The notes: generated from the letters alone by a model not told the origin. A stretch of DNA of 64,000 nucleotides from Paenibacillus dendrobii (GCF_009807035.1 NZ_WUBI01000003.1:248001-312000), one strand, 5' to 3'; positions 22,461 to 31,496 are shown, numbered from the stretch's first letter. Made by a program: numbers and translations.

Positions 22461-24002
22461 TTATGCCCCATGCTTCGGTATGGATGGCAGCTGCTTGCGC
22501 ATATGCTCGACGAATACCTTCGCAAACACGGGATCCCACTGGGTTCCTCTACCCTCGTCCAGGATCAGGAGCGCAACCTGCGATGCCATCCCCTTGCGGT
22601 AAGGGCGGTCGGATGTCATAGCGTCATACGCATCGGCCACAGCGATGATCCGTCCCAGTACCGGAATATCTTCCCCAGCAAGTCCGTCCGGATAACCCTG
22701 GCCGTCGTACCGCTCATGATGGGAACGCACGCCGGGCAGCAGCACTGCCATGGCATCCTTCGGTTCGATCTGCAGGAGAATATTTTCCCCAAGGCCCGGA
22801 TGCAGCTTGATCTGGTCGAACTCCTCTTCCGTCAGACGGCCTTCTTTGAGCAGAACCGTATCCCGGACGCCAATTTTTCCGATGTCATGCAACAAAGCGG
22901 ATTTCCGGATGACCACCAATTCTTCCGGAGACATCCCGCAAAGCCTGCCGATGAGCTCCGAGTATTCAGCTACGCGAAGCGAATGGCCGGCAGTATAAGG
23001 ATCACGCGCATCCAAAGCCACGGCCAGCGTAACGAAATAACTGTCCAGCATCGCTTGGCTCTGTTTTTCCCGCAATTCCAGAGCGCCCACCATCATATTG
23101 AATCCGTCAACCAGTTTAGAAAATTCATCCGAGTAAATGTTCTGGATCTTCGTCATGCGTCCATCCTTGATGTCGTTCATCGCATCATACAGCTTAGAGA
23201 TCGGTCGCTCGATATCCAAGGTGATCAATCTTGCACCTGTGTAGGCGAAGGCAATGTCGATAATCAGAATAATACTGGCCCAGCCCCAGTAGTTCTGGAA
23301 CATGGCACTGTCCAGGCTCTTCAGCCGGATTTGGGCAGCCAGACTGAACAGCAGCAGCGGCGAAATGCCCATCAGCATGGCGCTGACCAGAAATTTGGGA
23401 CGGATGGACAAAAACACATGGCCGCCCGCATCCAGCTCCACTTGAAATTTTTCCTTCGCACTCATTTTCAATTCAAGCAGTAGAGGACGTATCGCAGCCG
23501 CCGTCAGAAAAAAATCGAACATGGCATGCATACCCGCCACGAGAAATGCTCCCATCGCCGCTATGGCCATATAAAAGCCGGGAAAGGTTAACAATCCCTT
23601 GTTCAGCATCCATGCTGTAAGCAGGATCGCCGGAATGGACAGGCCCAGCAGATGCGGTACAAGAATCCGATATACAGACAGCAGCGGTAGACGATGTGTC
23701 TGTATGTAAGCTTTTCTCAGCATATCCAGATCAGCATCCGATGACAGTATCCCCAGCCGAATAGGGTGTACATGGCGCGAGAATGCAACCAGCTCTGCTC
23801 CAGCCATGACGGCGAGCGAGGACAGAAGGATGAATACAAGACGTCTATATTCCTCCGAAGGCACGTCCAAAGTCGTCAGAACCATTGTACTGCCTACAAC
23901 TAGAACGGCCAGTAGCGAACCAATCAGATAATTGCGTACCAATTTGTTCAGAAATGACCGGTAAAGCTTTTTAGCCCCGGAACAGGCAGATTCGGTATTC
24001 AT
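22461..24002 (-). CDS. Membrane HD-GYP domain protein (putative c-di-GMP phosphodiesterase)
   Basis: 513 residues: about six membrane helices in the first 260 residues, a HAMP-like linker (ERPISKLYDAMNDIKDGRM, about 265-283), a coiled coil, and an HD-GYP domain from about 320. Catalytic features are HSLRVAEYS (His340), LLHDIGKIG (HD 372-373), HHERYDGQGYP (428-438) and the VADAYDAMTSDRPYR box. HD-GYP enzymes hydrolyse cyclic di-GMP to GMP or pGpG and control motility and biofilm. No adjacent receiver or GGDEF gene is present. It is monocistronic, with AAGGAAGG upstream and its own terminator. Confidence 0.9.
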   Translation of the reverse strand: MNTESACSGAKKLYRSFLNKLVRNYLIGSLLAVLVVGSTMVLTTLDVPSEEYRRLVFILLSSLAVMAGAELVAFSRHVHPIRLGILSSDADLDMLRKAYIQTHRLPLLSVYRILVPHLLGLSIPAILLTAWMLNKGLLTFPGFYMAIAAMGAFLVAGMHAMFDFFLTAAAIRPLLLELKMSAKEKFQVELDAGGHVFLSIRPKFLVSAMLMGISPLLLFSLAAQIRLKSLDSAMFQNYWGWASIILIIDIAFAYTGARLITLDIERPISKLYDAMNDIKDGRMTKIQNIYSDEFSKLVDGFNMMVGALELREKQSQAMLDSYFVTLAVALDARDPYTAGHSLRVAEYSELIGRLCGMSPEELVVIRKSALLHDIGKIGVRDTVLLKEGRLTEEEFDQIKLHPGLGENILLQIEPKDAMAVLLPGVRSHHERYDGQGYPDGLAGEDIPVLGRIIAVADAYDAMTSDRPYRKGMASQVALLILDEGRGTQWDPVFAKVFVEHMRKQLPSIPKHGA

Positions 24003-24033
24003 ACAACGAAGCCTTCCTTATCATAAAATAGCT

Positions 24034-24051
24034 ATATAAAATGAACTAAAG
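24034..24051 (+). repeat. Copy 1 of the ATATAAAATGAACTAAAG repeat
   Basis: An 18-base sequence ATATAAAATGAACTAAAG just upstream of the HD-GYP gene. It is repeated at 24612-24629 (17 of 18 bases identical) and, inverted, at 24686-24703 (identical). Confidence 0.75.
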
Positions 24052-24362
24052 CCCGTTCTGCCATTCTTCGATCTTATGCCGTTTATAAATGGAGAAACCT
24101 TGACTTTCTCTTCAGCTCAATCTATATGGTCCAATACTACTATAAATATCGGTCGAAAGACGGAAAATTGTGACAATAAACTGGCGAAACGTTTCGTTTC
24201 TCACAATTTTTTCGTCCTTTCTATGATATTTATCTGCTTTTTTGCAGTAAATTGTCTGAATATCTGCTGTTCCTAAGAAAAGAGGGCCACCTGAAAGGGG
24301 GGTAACACATATGGGGATCATATGATTTTTTTGTTCGCATTCTGCCTTACACATTCCATCCC

Positions 24363-24391
24363 TTGCCATTAACCTGGATTTATGATATTAT
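24363..24391 (+). promoter_or_regulatory. Orphan sigma-A-like promoter in the 24003-24844 intergenic region
   Basis: TTGCCA (24363-24368), 17 bases, TATTAT (24386-24391). No coding region follows on this strand before 24845. Downstream are a CTTCGT/ACGAAG hairpin with TTTT (24447-24466) and an ACAAAAG/CTTTTGT hairpin with a T-rich tail near 24560-24590, so a small RNA is possible. Apart from these, the inverted repeats and a terminator, nothing recognisable is present in this 840-base stretch. Confidence 0.4.
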
Positions 24392-24611
24392 TTAATATTG
24401 TAAGTTTCATTTAACCCCTTTCACGTTCCTCGCAAGAAGAATAACTCTTCGTGACCACGAAGTTTTAAATTCCTATTTTGAATAACCCAAACGAAGTATG
24501 AGTTTATGTAAAGACGAGATTCTGATTCACACTGGCGCGGTCATCGGAGCCGCAAGGACAAAAGAGAGGTAGGGCTTTTGTTGTTTTAGAAATGTCATTA
24601 TTCTGTTCACC

Positions 24612-24703
24612 ATATAAATTGAACTAAAGGGTAGATACCTTCCCTTTGTATTCATAACCTGACTCACAGCAGATGTAGAGTTAAACTTTAGTTCATTTTA
24701 TAT
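24612..24703. repeat. 92-base element bounded by 18-base inverted repeats (MITE-like)
   Basis: ATATAAATTGAACTAAAG (24612-24629) and CTTTAGTTCATTTTATAT (24686-24703) are inverted copies differing at one base, with a 56-base core and no reading frame. A third copy in direct orientation lies at 24034-24051. This resembles the ends of a miniature inverted-repeat element, or of a 670-base element running from 24034 to 24703. No clear target duplication was seen. Confidence 0.5.
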
Positions 24704-24795
24704 CACAAGAAAAACCAGGAACCGGCTGCAGTCTGTTGTTAGACTGTCAGGGGTTAAATAGTTGGCGTCATGCTGCGCCAGACCAAAAACACATA

Positions 24796-24836
24796 GAACC
24801 CCCGGAGAACTGCCAGCGGCAGCTTCCCGGGGGTTC
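24796..24836 (-). terminator. Terminator hairpin after the polysaccharide deacetylase gene
   Basis: GAACCCCCGG pairs with CCGGGGGTTC, with an inner CTGCC/GGCAG stem. On the minus strand a T-rich TATGTGTTTTTGG follows. It lies a few bases past the stop at 24845. Confidence 0.65.
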
Positions 24837-24844
24837 GCCCATTT

Positions 24845-25834
24845 TTATACCTTATAGCCTTTAATCGGCGTTTTGATCGGTGCCCCTCTCTTCATGTACT
24901 CCAGAAGCGCTACCGGATCATTATCCATTCCTCCAGCGTTAACGCGATAGCCGATATATTGGCCCGGACTGTTAATCCCCTGCTTAACGGAGAACGTGAC
25001 CTGTACACCAAGCTTTTGACAGATATCAATCACGGGTTTAGAGTATCCGCCGTAAGGAAAAGCAAGAATATTCCGCGTATTCCCGAGCTTTTGCCGGAGA
25101 ATCTCATCGGATAGCCCCAAATCTCGAGTCACACGCGAAGTGTATTCCTGATCGGTTTCCACATGATGCAGCGTCTTATTATCCTCCGGTCCCATCAGCA
25201 TCGGCTCTTGGCGATCCTTCCCTTTCCCCGCAATCCGGATATAGCCGTAGGCATGGGAATCATAGGTATGACTGTAAAAGTCGACTCCCGACCGGTGCAT
25301 CGCCTGAACCTGCTGCCAGTCGAGCTTCGGAATGCCCGGATGCAGCTTGTTCCCTACCGTTGCAACAATCAGAAAACTCGTTGCGGGCACATGATATTGC
25401 TGCAAAATCGGATACACGTCCTGGTAGAACGTCTCGTATCCGTCATCAAACGTCAGCAGCACCGCATTATCCGGGACCGGCTGTTTTTTGGTAATGAAAT
25501 CCGCATACTGGTCCATCGTAATCCAGTGGAAGCCATTCGCCTTCATAGCGTCCAACTGCTGCTTGAATACCTCCGTATCGAGACTCTTGCTGTTGGTGGG
25601 ATGGGGCTGGACGTCGTGATACATTAGAACAATGACTTTATTTTTATAATATATTGCGTTAGGCGTTGGTTTGGTAGAGATAAAACCATGGACCCGGACT
25701 GCGCTGGTTCCATCCTTGCCATGGCTCGTGCGGGCTGGATGGTAAGCATAGGGTCCCTGTCTCCATAGAAACAAGGAGGCGATGAGCAATAAAATGCCAA
25801 GTGTGCTGTACTGGAGTGTCTTTTTGCGGCGCAT
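24845..25834 (-). CDS. Membrane-anchored polysaccharide deacetylase
   Basis: About 329 residues: a cytoplasmic MRRKK start, one signal-anchor helix (about 8-25), then an NodB-homology (CE4) domain. Metal and catalytic motifs are LMYHDVQPH, LLTFDDGYETF (TFDDG, motif 1) and SHTYDSHAYG (SHTYxxH, motif 2), with FPYGGYSKPV near the end. Enzymes of this type remove N-acetyl groups from peptidoglycan or exopolysaccharide outside the membrane. A longer open frame reaches 26185 but would run antisense through the L,D-transpeptidase gene. AAAGGAG lies 11 bases before the ATG at 25834; an ATG at 25843 is too close to it. Confidence 0.88.
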   Translation of the reverse strand: MRRKKTLQYSTLGILLLIASLFLWRQGPYAYHPARTSHGKDGTSAVRVHGFISTKPTPNAIYYKNKVIVLMYHDVQPHPTNSKSLDTEVFKQQLDAMKANGFHWITMDQYADFITKKQPVPDNAVLLTFDDGYETFYQDVYPILQQYHVPATSFLIVATVGNKLHPGIPKLDWQQVQAMHRSGVDFYSHTYDSHAYGYIRIAGKGKDRQEPMLMGPEDNKTLHHVETDQEYTSRVTRDLGLSDEILRQKLGNTRNILAFPYGGYSKPVIDICQKLGVQVTFSVKQGINSPGQYIGYRVNAGGMDNDPVALLEYMKRGAPIKTPIKGYKV

Positions 25835-25930
25835 GTCGTTCATAGCTCCTTTATCCGAAAAAATATTCGTTCTGGTCGGAGATACGTTCTCCACATGATA
25901 AACATACTCTGAAAATAAGGAGTGATGCAA

Positions 25931-26269
25931 ATGCCCGATTACCGGATCATTGTCGACCTGTCTGACCGCATGCTCTACCTGCTGGACGGCGATCAAGTAA
26001 CCAAATCGTATCCAGTTGGCATCGGCAAAATGCTGACGAGCACGCCGACAGGCGATTACCGCATTATCAACAAACAGCAGAATCCCGGAGGTCCATTTGG
26101 TGTCCTCTGGATGGGTCTGTCCAAGCCGCATTACGGCATCCATGGCACGAACGATCCAGCCTCCATCGGACACGAGGTCTCTCATGGGTGCATCCGTATG
26201 TATAATGAGGACGTATTGGATCTGTCAACCTACGTTCCCGTCGGTACCCGGGTCACCATCCGGCAGTAG
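25931..26269 (+). CDS. Short L,D-transpeptidase (YkuD domain)
   Basis: 112 residues, all of them a YkuD catalytic domain: [15 protein letters not shown] at the start, [14 protein letters not shown], and the active-site [12 protein letters not shown]. The Cys of SHGC is the nucleophile that makes 3-3 peptide cross-links or attaches proteins to peptidoglycan. There is no signal peptide and no LysM domain, which is unusual for an enzyme acting on the wall, though such short forms are common in Bacilli. AAGGAG (25917-25922) favours the ATG at 25931. It is divergent from the deacetylase gene, so both may share envelope-related control. Confidence 0.9.
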   Translation: MPDYRIIVDLSDRMLYLLDGDQVTKSYPVGIGKMLTSTPTGDYRIINKQQNPGGPFGVLWMGLSKPHYGIHGTNDPASIGHEVSHGCIRMYNEDVLDLSTYVPVGTRVTIRQ

Positions 26270-26288
26270 CCTGCTGCAGTAACCCAGA

Positions 26289-26333
26289 GAAATCCCTGCC
26301 GGATGGCTTTCCGCAGGGATTTCTGACACTTTA
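26289..26333 (+). terminator. Hairpin after the L,D-transpeptidase gene
   Basis: GAAATCCCTGC (26289-26299) pairs with GCAGGGATTTC (26323-26333). The following T tract is weak (TGACACTTT), so termination is likely but not certain. Confidence 0.5.
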
Positions 26334-26361
26334 ATCATGCGCGATTCGGAAAGCGGGCATC

Positions 26362-27084
26362 TTACTTGGAACCGCCGGCGTTGTTCACCCGTATCCCGTT
26401 CTCATGCCGATACTGAATGACCAGCTGCCGCCAGTAATCATAGCTTCCCTTATCATCGGAAATAAACGGTTTGTAAAATTCATAAGCATCCTTCGCCCAA
26501 ACCGGACAAGGCATGCTCTGCAAGCTATCCTGCTGCTTCATCCATTCGGATTGCTTCGCAACGGCAGCCTGCAGCGCTTCGAAGGCCGCCTTTTCTTCCT
26601 TCGTCATCGGTTCCCCCTCCTCCGATTTGGCATCGTATTGATACAGGTTATTTTGATCCATGATTTGAATCAGCTTATCCGCATACTGCGGGTCGGTTGC
26701 ATATCCGGCCTTCGCCACCAACCGTGCAGCCGTTTTGCCGTCCGCGTTCAAGGCTCCCGCATAACGCCTGTCTCCGGCCACTCCGTTCACAATCAGGCGT
26801 GAATGGTCCTGGATGGACTCCCCCCAGCTGTGATACATTCGAAAATAAGCTTCTATTTGCACCAGCGTGCCCTTAATATATTCCGAGGTCAGCATGCGTA
26901 TGCTGCCAGCCGGCCCCTCCCCCTTGATTCCAAACAAATTGTTCGCCTTGGCCGTAAGTCCACTGCCTCCCCAGGAGGACTCGAGTGCCGCCTGAGCGAT
27001 CGTGAGCGAAGCCGGGACCCCCGTCTGAAGCTGGTCTGCTGTGGCAAGAGGCGCTATTTTCGCAATAAAATCAGCCCTATTCAT
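26362..27084 (-). CDS. Glucosaminidase domain protein (FlgJ/LytD-type muramidase)
   Basis: 240 residues. The N-terminal roughly 150 residues form a glucosaminidase domain: FIAKIAPLATADQLQTGVPASLTIAQAALESSWG, where the Glu of ALESSWG is the catalytic acid, then NNLFGIKG and Y..YHSWGESIQDHS. The C-terminal part is charged and helical, ending in a WAKDAYEFY...DYWRQLVIQYR segment that may bind the wall. There is no signal peptide, as in many phage-type or sporulation lysins. The start at 27084 follows AGGGGGTGAAAGAGGG. It probably cleaves the glycan backbone of peptidoglycan. Confidence 0.88.
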   Translation of the reverse strand: MNRADFIAKIAPLATADQLQTGVPASLTIAQAALESSWGGSGLTAKANNLFGIKGEGPAGSIRMLTSEYIKGTLVQIEAYFRMYHSWGESIQDHSRLIVNGVAGDRRYAGALNADGKTAARLVAKAGYATDPQYADKLIQIMDQNNLYQYDAKSEEGEPMTKEEKAAFEALQAAVAKQSEWMKQQDSLQSMPCPVWAKDAYEFYKPFISDDKGSYDYWRQLVIQYRHENGIRVNNAGGSK

Positions 27085-27263
27085 CCCTCTTTCACCCCCT
27101 TTCTTCATCTGCTTCTATACAATGCAATCCTGCTTGGAGTGGCCTGTATGGACACACCTGCACAAGGGGGAGAACAAGCCCAATTTAACCTTTTACTACG
27201 TTTATTTGCGTATTCTCCGACGACTTCTTACAATAGAATCATATGGTTATGGAGGGTGAAAAC

Positions 27264-27821
27264 ATGAGTATGAATACCACTGAATGCAGCATTACATTGC
27301 AGGAGATTCAGCCTGGGATACAAGCCGTTCAAGCTGGGCCGGAGGATAAGGAGGCCGTGAACGCCCTTATGGTTCAGGCAGCGGCATGGCTGCAAAACAA
27401 GGGGTCCAAACAGTGGTATGAGCTTCTAGCCGGTGAAGACAGGCACGGGGTCACCGACGCGATTGACCGCGGCGATGTGTTTATTTTCAAGCAGAATGAT
27501 ATGCTGGCCGGAATGGTCATTCTCCAGCAGCATGCAAGCGATTGGGATAAGTCCTTGTGGGGAGAAGACGGCCATGAGCCTGCGGTCTATCTGCACCGTT
27601 TGGCCATTAATCGCGAGTTCGGCGGCAAACAGCTTGGCAGCGCCATTCTTCATTGGGCAGAGCATGGCGTCCGCTTTCCGGGCAAAGATCGGGTTCGGCT
27701 TGACTGCATTGCATCCGTACCTGCACTCAACCGCCTTTACAGCGGAGCAGGCTTTACATATAAGGGACAAACGCCAAGCGGCTTTAATCTATATGAGAAA
27801 ATGCAGCCGTCAGCGGATTAG
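27264..27821 (+). CDS. GNAT family N-acetyltransferase
   Basis: 185 residues with a GNAT fold: an N-terminal substrate half, then the acetyl-CoA binding segment AVYLHRLAINREFGGKQLGSAILHWAE (motif A), followed by RLDCIASVPALNRLYSGAGFTYKG (motif B). It would transfer an acetyl group from acetyl-CoA to an amine; the acceptor is unknown. The start at 27264 follows GGAGGGTG, and an upstream ATG at 27243 overlaps this site. It is monocistronic, convergent with the SulP gene and sharing its terminator. Confidence 0.88.
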   Translation: MSMNTTECSITLQEIQPGIQAVQAGPEDKEAVNALMVQAAAWLQNKGSKQWYELLAGEDRHGVTDAIDRGDVFIFKQNDMLAGMVILQQHASDWDKSLWGEDGHEPAVYLHRLAINREFGGKQLGSAILHWAEHGVRFPGKDRVRLDCIASVPALNRLYSGAGFTYKGQTPSGFNLYEKMQPSAD

Positions 27822-27845
27822 GCTCACCCCATTCTACAGGAACAC

Positions 27846-27882
27846 AAAAAAGGCGGGCTCCTATCAAACGGAGGCCGCCTTT
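27846..27882. terminator. Terminator between the GNAT and SulP genes
   Basis: AAAGGCGG.CTCC pairs with GGAG..CCGCCTTT (27849-27882). On the minus strand it is followed by TTTTTTGTG, so it chiefly serves the SulP gene. Confidence 0.8.
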
Positions 27883-27895
27883 AACCTATGAAATA

Positions 27896-29350
27896 TTAAT
27901 GGGATGAATCGATGGAAAGGCCGATTTTATCCATGATATGCTGGCTTTCCTTGTTTATTCCAGCTACCATGACTCGTTTTCCCAAAGCTTCATACTTGCC
28001 CACCACTTTGGAAAGAGCATTGGTTGCCGATTGATCCCATAAATGAGAGCGGCTGAAATCGATCAGGATTCGCTCCGGGTCATTCTGATAATCAAACAAC
28101 TGAATGAAATGCGACATTGTCCCAAAGAACAGTTGTCCTTCAATGCCGTACACCTTGATACCTTCTTCGCTTACCACCGCCGAAGCATGAATCCGGGCCA
28201 TCTTCCATCCGAACCGGAGAGCACTCAGGATCACGCCCGTAACGACGCCCAAAGCCAGATTGGATGTGGCTACCACAATGGCAACCGTAACAACCATGAC
28301 CACGGTATCTCCCAGAGGTACCTTGTTGAGTGTCCGTAAAGAATGCCAATCGAAGGTACCCACCGATACCATGACCATCACGCCAACAAGCGCAGCCATG
28401 GGAATGACTTTCACCACACTGCCCAGGACGATAATCAAGAACAGCAGGAACACGCCTGCCACAAACGTGGAGAGCCGGGAGCGTCCGCCGGATTTCACAT
28501 TAATAACGGTCTGTCCGATCATGGCGCATCCTGCCATCCCGCCAAAGAAGCCGGTGATGATATTGGCAATACCTTGTCCTTTAATTTCACGGTTCTTGTT
28601 GCTTCCTGTATCCGTCAGCTCATCCACCAGATTGGCCGTGAGCAGCGATTCCGTCATCCCTACCACAGCCAAGGCCAGTGCATAAGGCAGAACGGTCAGA
28701 ATCATATTAAAGGATAATGACACGGATGGAACATGGAATGAAGGCAAGGTCTGGGTAATGGCTCCCATATCCCCTACCGTTTTGACATCGGCATGCGTCA
28801 GTACCGAGACAATCGTCATGATGATAATCGCCATCAGCGCAGAAGGCACCGCCTTGGTCAATAGCGGGAACAGATAGATAATAAGCAGCGTTCCGGCAAC
28901 CATCAGGTACATCATCCAGGTTGCATCCACGAAATTCGGCAGCTGTGCCATGAAAATCACGATTGCCAGCGCATTAACGAAACCCACAATGACCGGTTGT
29001 GGAACGAAGCTGATGAATCGGCCAAATTTCAGCGCCCCCATGAACCACTGCAATATCCCCGTTAATACGGTCGTTGCAAACAGATACTCTATCCCGTACT
29101 TTGCTACTATCGGTCCCATCAGGGAAGCCATAGCGCCAGTCGCCGCCGAAATCATTCCCGGACGCCCTCCGAAGAAGGAGATCGAAACCGCGATCAGAAA
29201 TGAAGCATACAGTCCCACCATCGGGTCCACCCCGGCCATCAGCGAAAATGCAATTGCCTCCGGAATCAGCGCGAACGCAACGGTTAGCCCGGATAAAATA
29301 TCTTTTCTGACATTACTTAAGAAGCCTTGCTTGATCCAATCTAAAACCAA
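27896..29350 (-). CDS. SulP family anion transporter with STAS domain
   Basis: About 484 residues: ten or more membrane helices, beginning with WIKQGFLSNVRKDILSGLTVAFALIPEAIAFS, the typical SulP entry sequence, and a C-terminal STAS domain (about 395-480, IDFSRSHLWDQSATNAL). Family members carry sulfate, bicarbonate or other anions with H+ or Na+. A TTG start at 29350 is suggested because GGAGGGG lies 8 bases upstream. The ATG at 29425 would add 25 residues but has only a weak ribosome site. The substrate cannot be assigned. Confidence 0.88.
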   Translation of the reverse strand: MVLDWIKQGFLSNVRKDILSGLTVAFALIPEAIAFSLMAGVDPMVGLYASFLIAVSISFFGGRPGMISAATGAMASLMGPIVAKYGIEYLFATTVLTGILQWFMGALKFGRFISFVPQPVIVGFVNALAIVIFMAQLPNFVDATWMMYLMVAGTLLIIYLFPLLTKAVPSALMAIIIMTIVSVLTHADVKTVGDMGAITQTLPSFHVPSVSLSFNMILTVLPYALALAVVGMTESLLTANLVDELTDTGSNKNREIKGQGIANIITGFFGGMAGCAMIGQTVINVKSGGRSRLSTFVAGVFLLFLIIVLGSVVKVIPMAALVGVMVMVSVGTFDWHSLRTLNKVPLGDTVVMVVTVAIVVATSNLALGVVTGVILSALRFGWKMARIHASAVVSEEGIKVYGIEGQLFFGTMSHFIQLFDYQNDPERILIDFSRSHLWDQSATNALSKVVGKYEALGKRVMVAGINKESQHIMDKIGLSIDSSH

Positions 29351-29714
29351 AGAAATAACCCCTCCAATGATGTTTGGTTTAAAAACGTCCGCTCGTCTTT
29401 CCCTTACGATGAATGTCCTGCTCATGGCGCCCCACTCTCAGGTTTGCCGGGTCCGATTTTTCACTTTTTTCATTATAAGCATGAAAAGGAGCATTAACAA
29501 AACGTCATGTAAACGCTTCAAATTAATCCTATCGCCTCTATGCTTGTTCTATCTCTCTTTTGATCATCTTTTCAAAAAGATCTTCCCGCCTTTGCAGCTG
29601 AAAGACTGCATGATGACTTCTCCAGCTCATCCCATTACCGATGCATCCATAGAAATGAGCGATTCTCCCGTTGTTTCTATCACGAAACATCTTATGCCAC
29701 CTGAATATATTAAT

Positions 29715-29748
29715 AGAAACGAAGATGATATATAACATTTTCGTTTCT
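29715..29748. repeat. Inverted repeat AGAAACGAA-N16-TTCGTTTCT
   Basis: A perfect 9-bp inverted repeat in the 29430-29790 intergenic region upstream of the SulP gene. It could be an operator or a weak hairpin. A shorter GTTTC/GAAAC repeat lies near 29674-29690. No gene is supported in this stretch. Confidence 0.5.
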
Positions 29749-29789
29749 CCGCCTACCACTTGCTTCACCCAACATTCCCCTCGCTCGGC

Positions 29790-29823
29790 AAAAAACCTGC
29801 GGCCCGCTCATCCGCAGGTTTTT
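29790..29823. terminator. Bidirectional terminator hairpin
   Basis: AACCTGCGG (29794-29802) pairs with CCGCAGGTT (29812-29820), with A and T tracts on both sides. It acts as the second of two tandem terminators after the lipoprotein gene on the minus strand. Confidence 0.7.
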
Positions 29824-29845
29824 GCGTTTGAAGGGTTACCTCTAG

Positions 29846-29880
29846 ATCAAAAACCCCTGATCTTACGCGATCAGGGGTTT
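29846..29880 (-). terminator. Rho-independent terminator after the DUF4097-like lipoprotein gene
   Basis: AAACCCCTGATC (29851-29862) pairs with GATCAGGGGTTT (29869-29880). On the minus strand TTTTT follows. Confidence 0.85.
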
Positions 29881-29950
29881 GTTCCTATACAATAACAGAG
29901 AACGGGTTTGATATAACTAGCAGGATGACTGAATGGATCATTCTGCTGAC

Positions 29951-30826
29951 TTACTCGACGGAGATGGACCCAACCGAGGAAGACAGCGTGATGAGCGGCC
30001 CACTGCCGTTGAGGTCGCTCTTGCCTCTGGGTGCGCCAGAAATAATGCCAAGGTCGCTATCCAGCTTCAGTGAGCAGGCAAGCGTTTCCTCCAGACTGGC
30101 ATGTATGCTGCCCACATTGGTGTTAGCTTTGAGGCTGCTGCCTTTCTCCGCATCTTTAATGTTAAGCTGCAAGCTTCCAGCATCCGACTTGATGCTAGAT
30201 TTGCCCATGATGCTTGCTCCATTCACTACGATTTTCCCGACATTATTCTCAACCTGATAGGAACCTTTAAGTTGGTCCATCGTTACTTCGCCAACATTAT
30301 TAGCAATCTCAAAGCCGGTGATCGCTGCCGGAACCTCCACTTCATAGTCAATCTTAAATTCGGAGTATCCATATTTGGACTGACTCCAATCCCACAGGTC
30401 ACGGTCTGAATGGCCCTTGGCATTCGTTACAATTTCCAGCTTGCCGTTTCGAGATACCAATGAAGTTTCGGCATTTTCCGCTATTTTCATGTACGATTTT
30501 TCATTTAGAAACCAGATGGTTGTCTTCACCGATACCGAGTTCCCCGTTCCTTGCACGATCTTGATGTTACCTACCTTATGGTCGATCTGAAGCACCGCTT
30601 CCGAACCGATATCGCGCTGTGAACTCAATTCGATCCGCTCCCCATCTTGTGTCAAATGTTCAGCGAAGTCATTGACGGTTCCCACCACCGTATTCCCGGC
30701 GGCAAATGCCACCTCTTGCGCGTCCTGCCTGACAGCCTGCGCGGCATCATTCACCAAATCACAACCTGAAAGGAGTATAGCTGAAAGCATCGTTCCGGCT
30801 CCGATCCATTTGTACGATATCCCCAT
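29951..30826 (-). CDS. Lipoprotein with DUF4097-like beta-helical adhesin domain
   Basis: 291 residues. A signal peptide ends in the lipobox LLSGC (Cys22). The rest is rich in short beta strands with repeated patterns such as NNVGEVTMDQLKGSYQVENNVGKIVV and TNVGSIHASL, characteristic of the DUF4097 (putative adhesin/auto-transporter-like) fold. It would be anchored on the outer face of the membrane. The function is unknown; related proteins are often tied to envelope stress. GGTAAAGGAAGAAT precedes the start. Two tandem terminators follow. Confidence 0.8.
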   Translation of the reverse strand: MGISYKWIGAGTMLSAILLSGCDLVNDAAQAVRQDAQEVAFAAGNTVVGTVNDFAEHLTQDGERIELSSQRDIGSEAVLQIDHKVGNIKIVQGTGNSVSVKTTIWFLNEKSYMKIAENAETSLVSRNGKLEIVTNAKGHSDRDLWDWSQSKYGYSEFKIDYEVEVPAAITGFEIANNVGEVTMDQLKGSYQVENNVGKIVVNGASIMGKSSIKSDAGSLQLNIKDAEKGSSLKANTNVGSIHASLEETLACSLKLDSDLGIISGAPRGKSDLNGSGPLITLSSSVGSISVE

Positions 30827-31076
30827 ATTCTTCCTTTACCCTCCAAATCGTATAAACCGAGTTTTCTTTAATCCTCTTATATCGCTGATTATGTATATTA
30901 TCTATTATACGATTGGGGGATATTTCCACACCTAGCCGAAGACCAGTTTGATACTGGACCTTGGTCCAGGAAGCAGATGCGGATGACTTACGCCCATGGC
31001 AGGATTTAGCGAGGATCTATTTTATAGTGCTTCCATGTAAGGTTCCCATCTTGAATCGGGAGCTCCCTTCGTATCC

Positions 31077-31373
31077 TTATGTCTGCACGGACCTGATGTC
31101 TTCAAACCTGATCCACTGCCAGTCGTCTTCCTCCCGCAGCTTAATTTCCTTCAAATATGTATTAATCACCGTCACGAAGCCTCGAAGCTGGCTGGTTCCA
31201 TGCGGAGTATCCACCGTCAAACGAATTTTGACATGCTTTTCAAGCGACAGGGAAAGCTCGCGTTCCATCAAAGGCCAATCCGGCGTGCCTTTCTGTTGTA
31301 CGGCTGCATCCGTACCGACAATCTTTCCTGCTATATCCGAAGCCATCAAAGGGGATAGATGCTGTCTGTTCAA
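31077..31373 (-). CDS. YolD-like family protein
   Basis: About 98 residues. The C-terminal GFVTVINTYLKEIKLREEDDWQWIRFEDIRSVQ pattern is that of the YolD-like family, small soluble proteins often encoded beside the UV-repair polymerase UvrX/YqjW. No polymerase gene is near here. GGGAG directly abuts the ATG at 31382, so the TTG at 31373, nine bases from GGGAG, is a better start. A second, broken copy of the C-terminal part lies at 34222-34340. The family assignment is moderate. Confidence 0.6.
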   Translation of the reverse strand: MNRQHLSPLMASDIAGKIVGTDAAVQQKGTPDWPLMERELSLSLEKHVKIRLTVDTPHGTSQLRGFVTVINTYLKEIKLREEDDWQWIRFEDIRSVQT

Positions 31374-31496
31374 AATTATCATCTCCCATTACATTTTCAA
31401 GAACAAGTGTTCTTATTATACTCCAACTCCTGCTCTTTTGGCAATGTGAAAAAAGCCCTACTGCACAAAAAGTGGTACCCTTTCGTCCCTTTGACG

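Noticed and set aside
24441-24590. Known riboswitch (c-di-GMP, SAM, cobalamin) in the 24 kb intergenic region
   Set aside because: None of the conserved cores of these classes could be matched; only simple hairpins are visible.
25835-26185. N-terminal extension of the polysaccharide deacetylase frame
   Set aside because: It runs antisense through the L,D-transpeptidase gene and precedes the membrane anchor; the ribosome site supports a later start.
29538-29768. 76-codon minus-strand open frame in the SulP upstream region
   Set aside because: No ribosome site and no recognisable family, and it covers the inverted repeat at 29715-29748; probably chance.
29430-29790. IS element or transposase remnant
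   Set aside because: No transposase similarity and no terminal inverted repeats with target duplication were seen.
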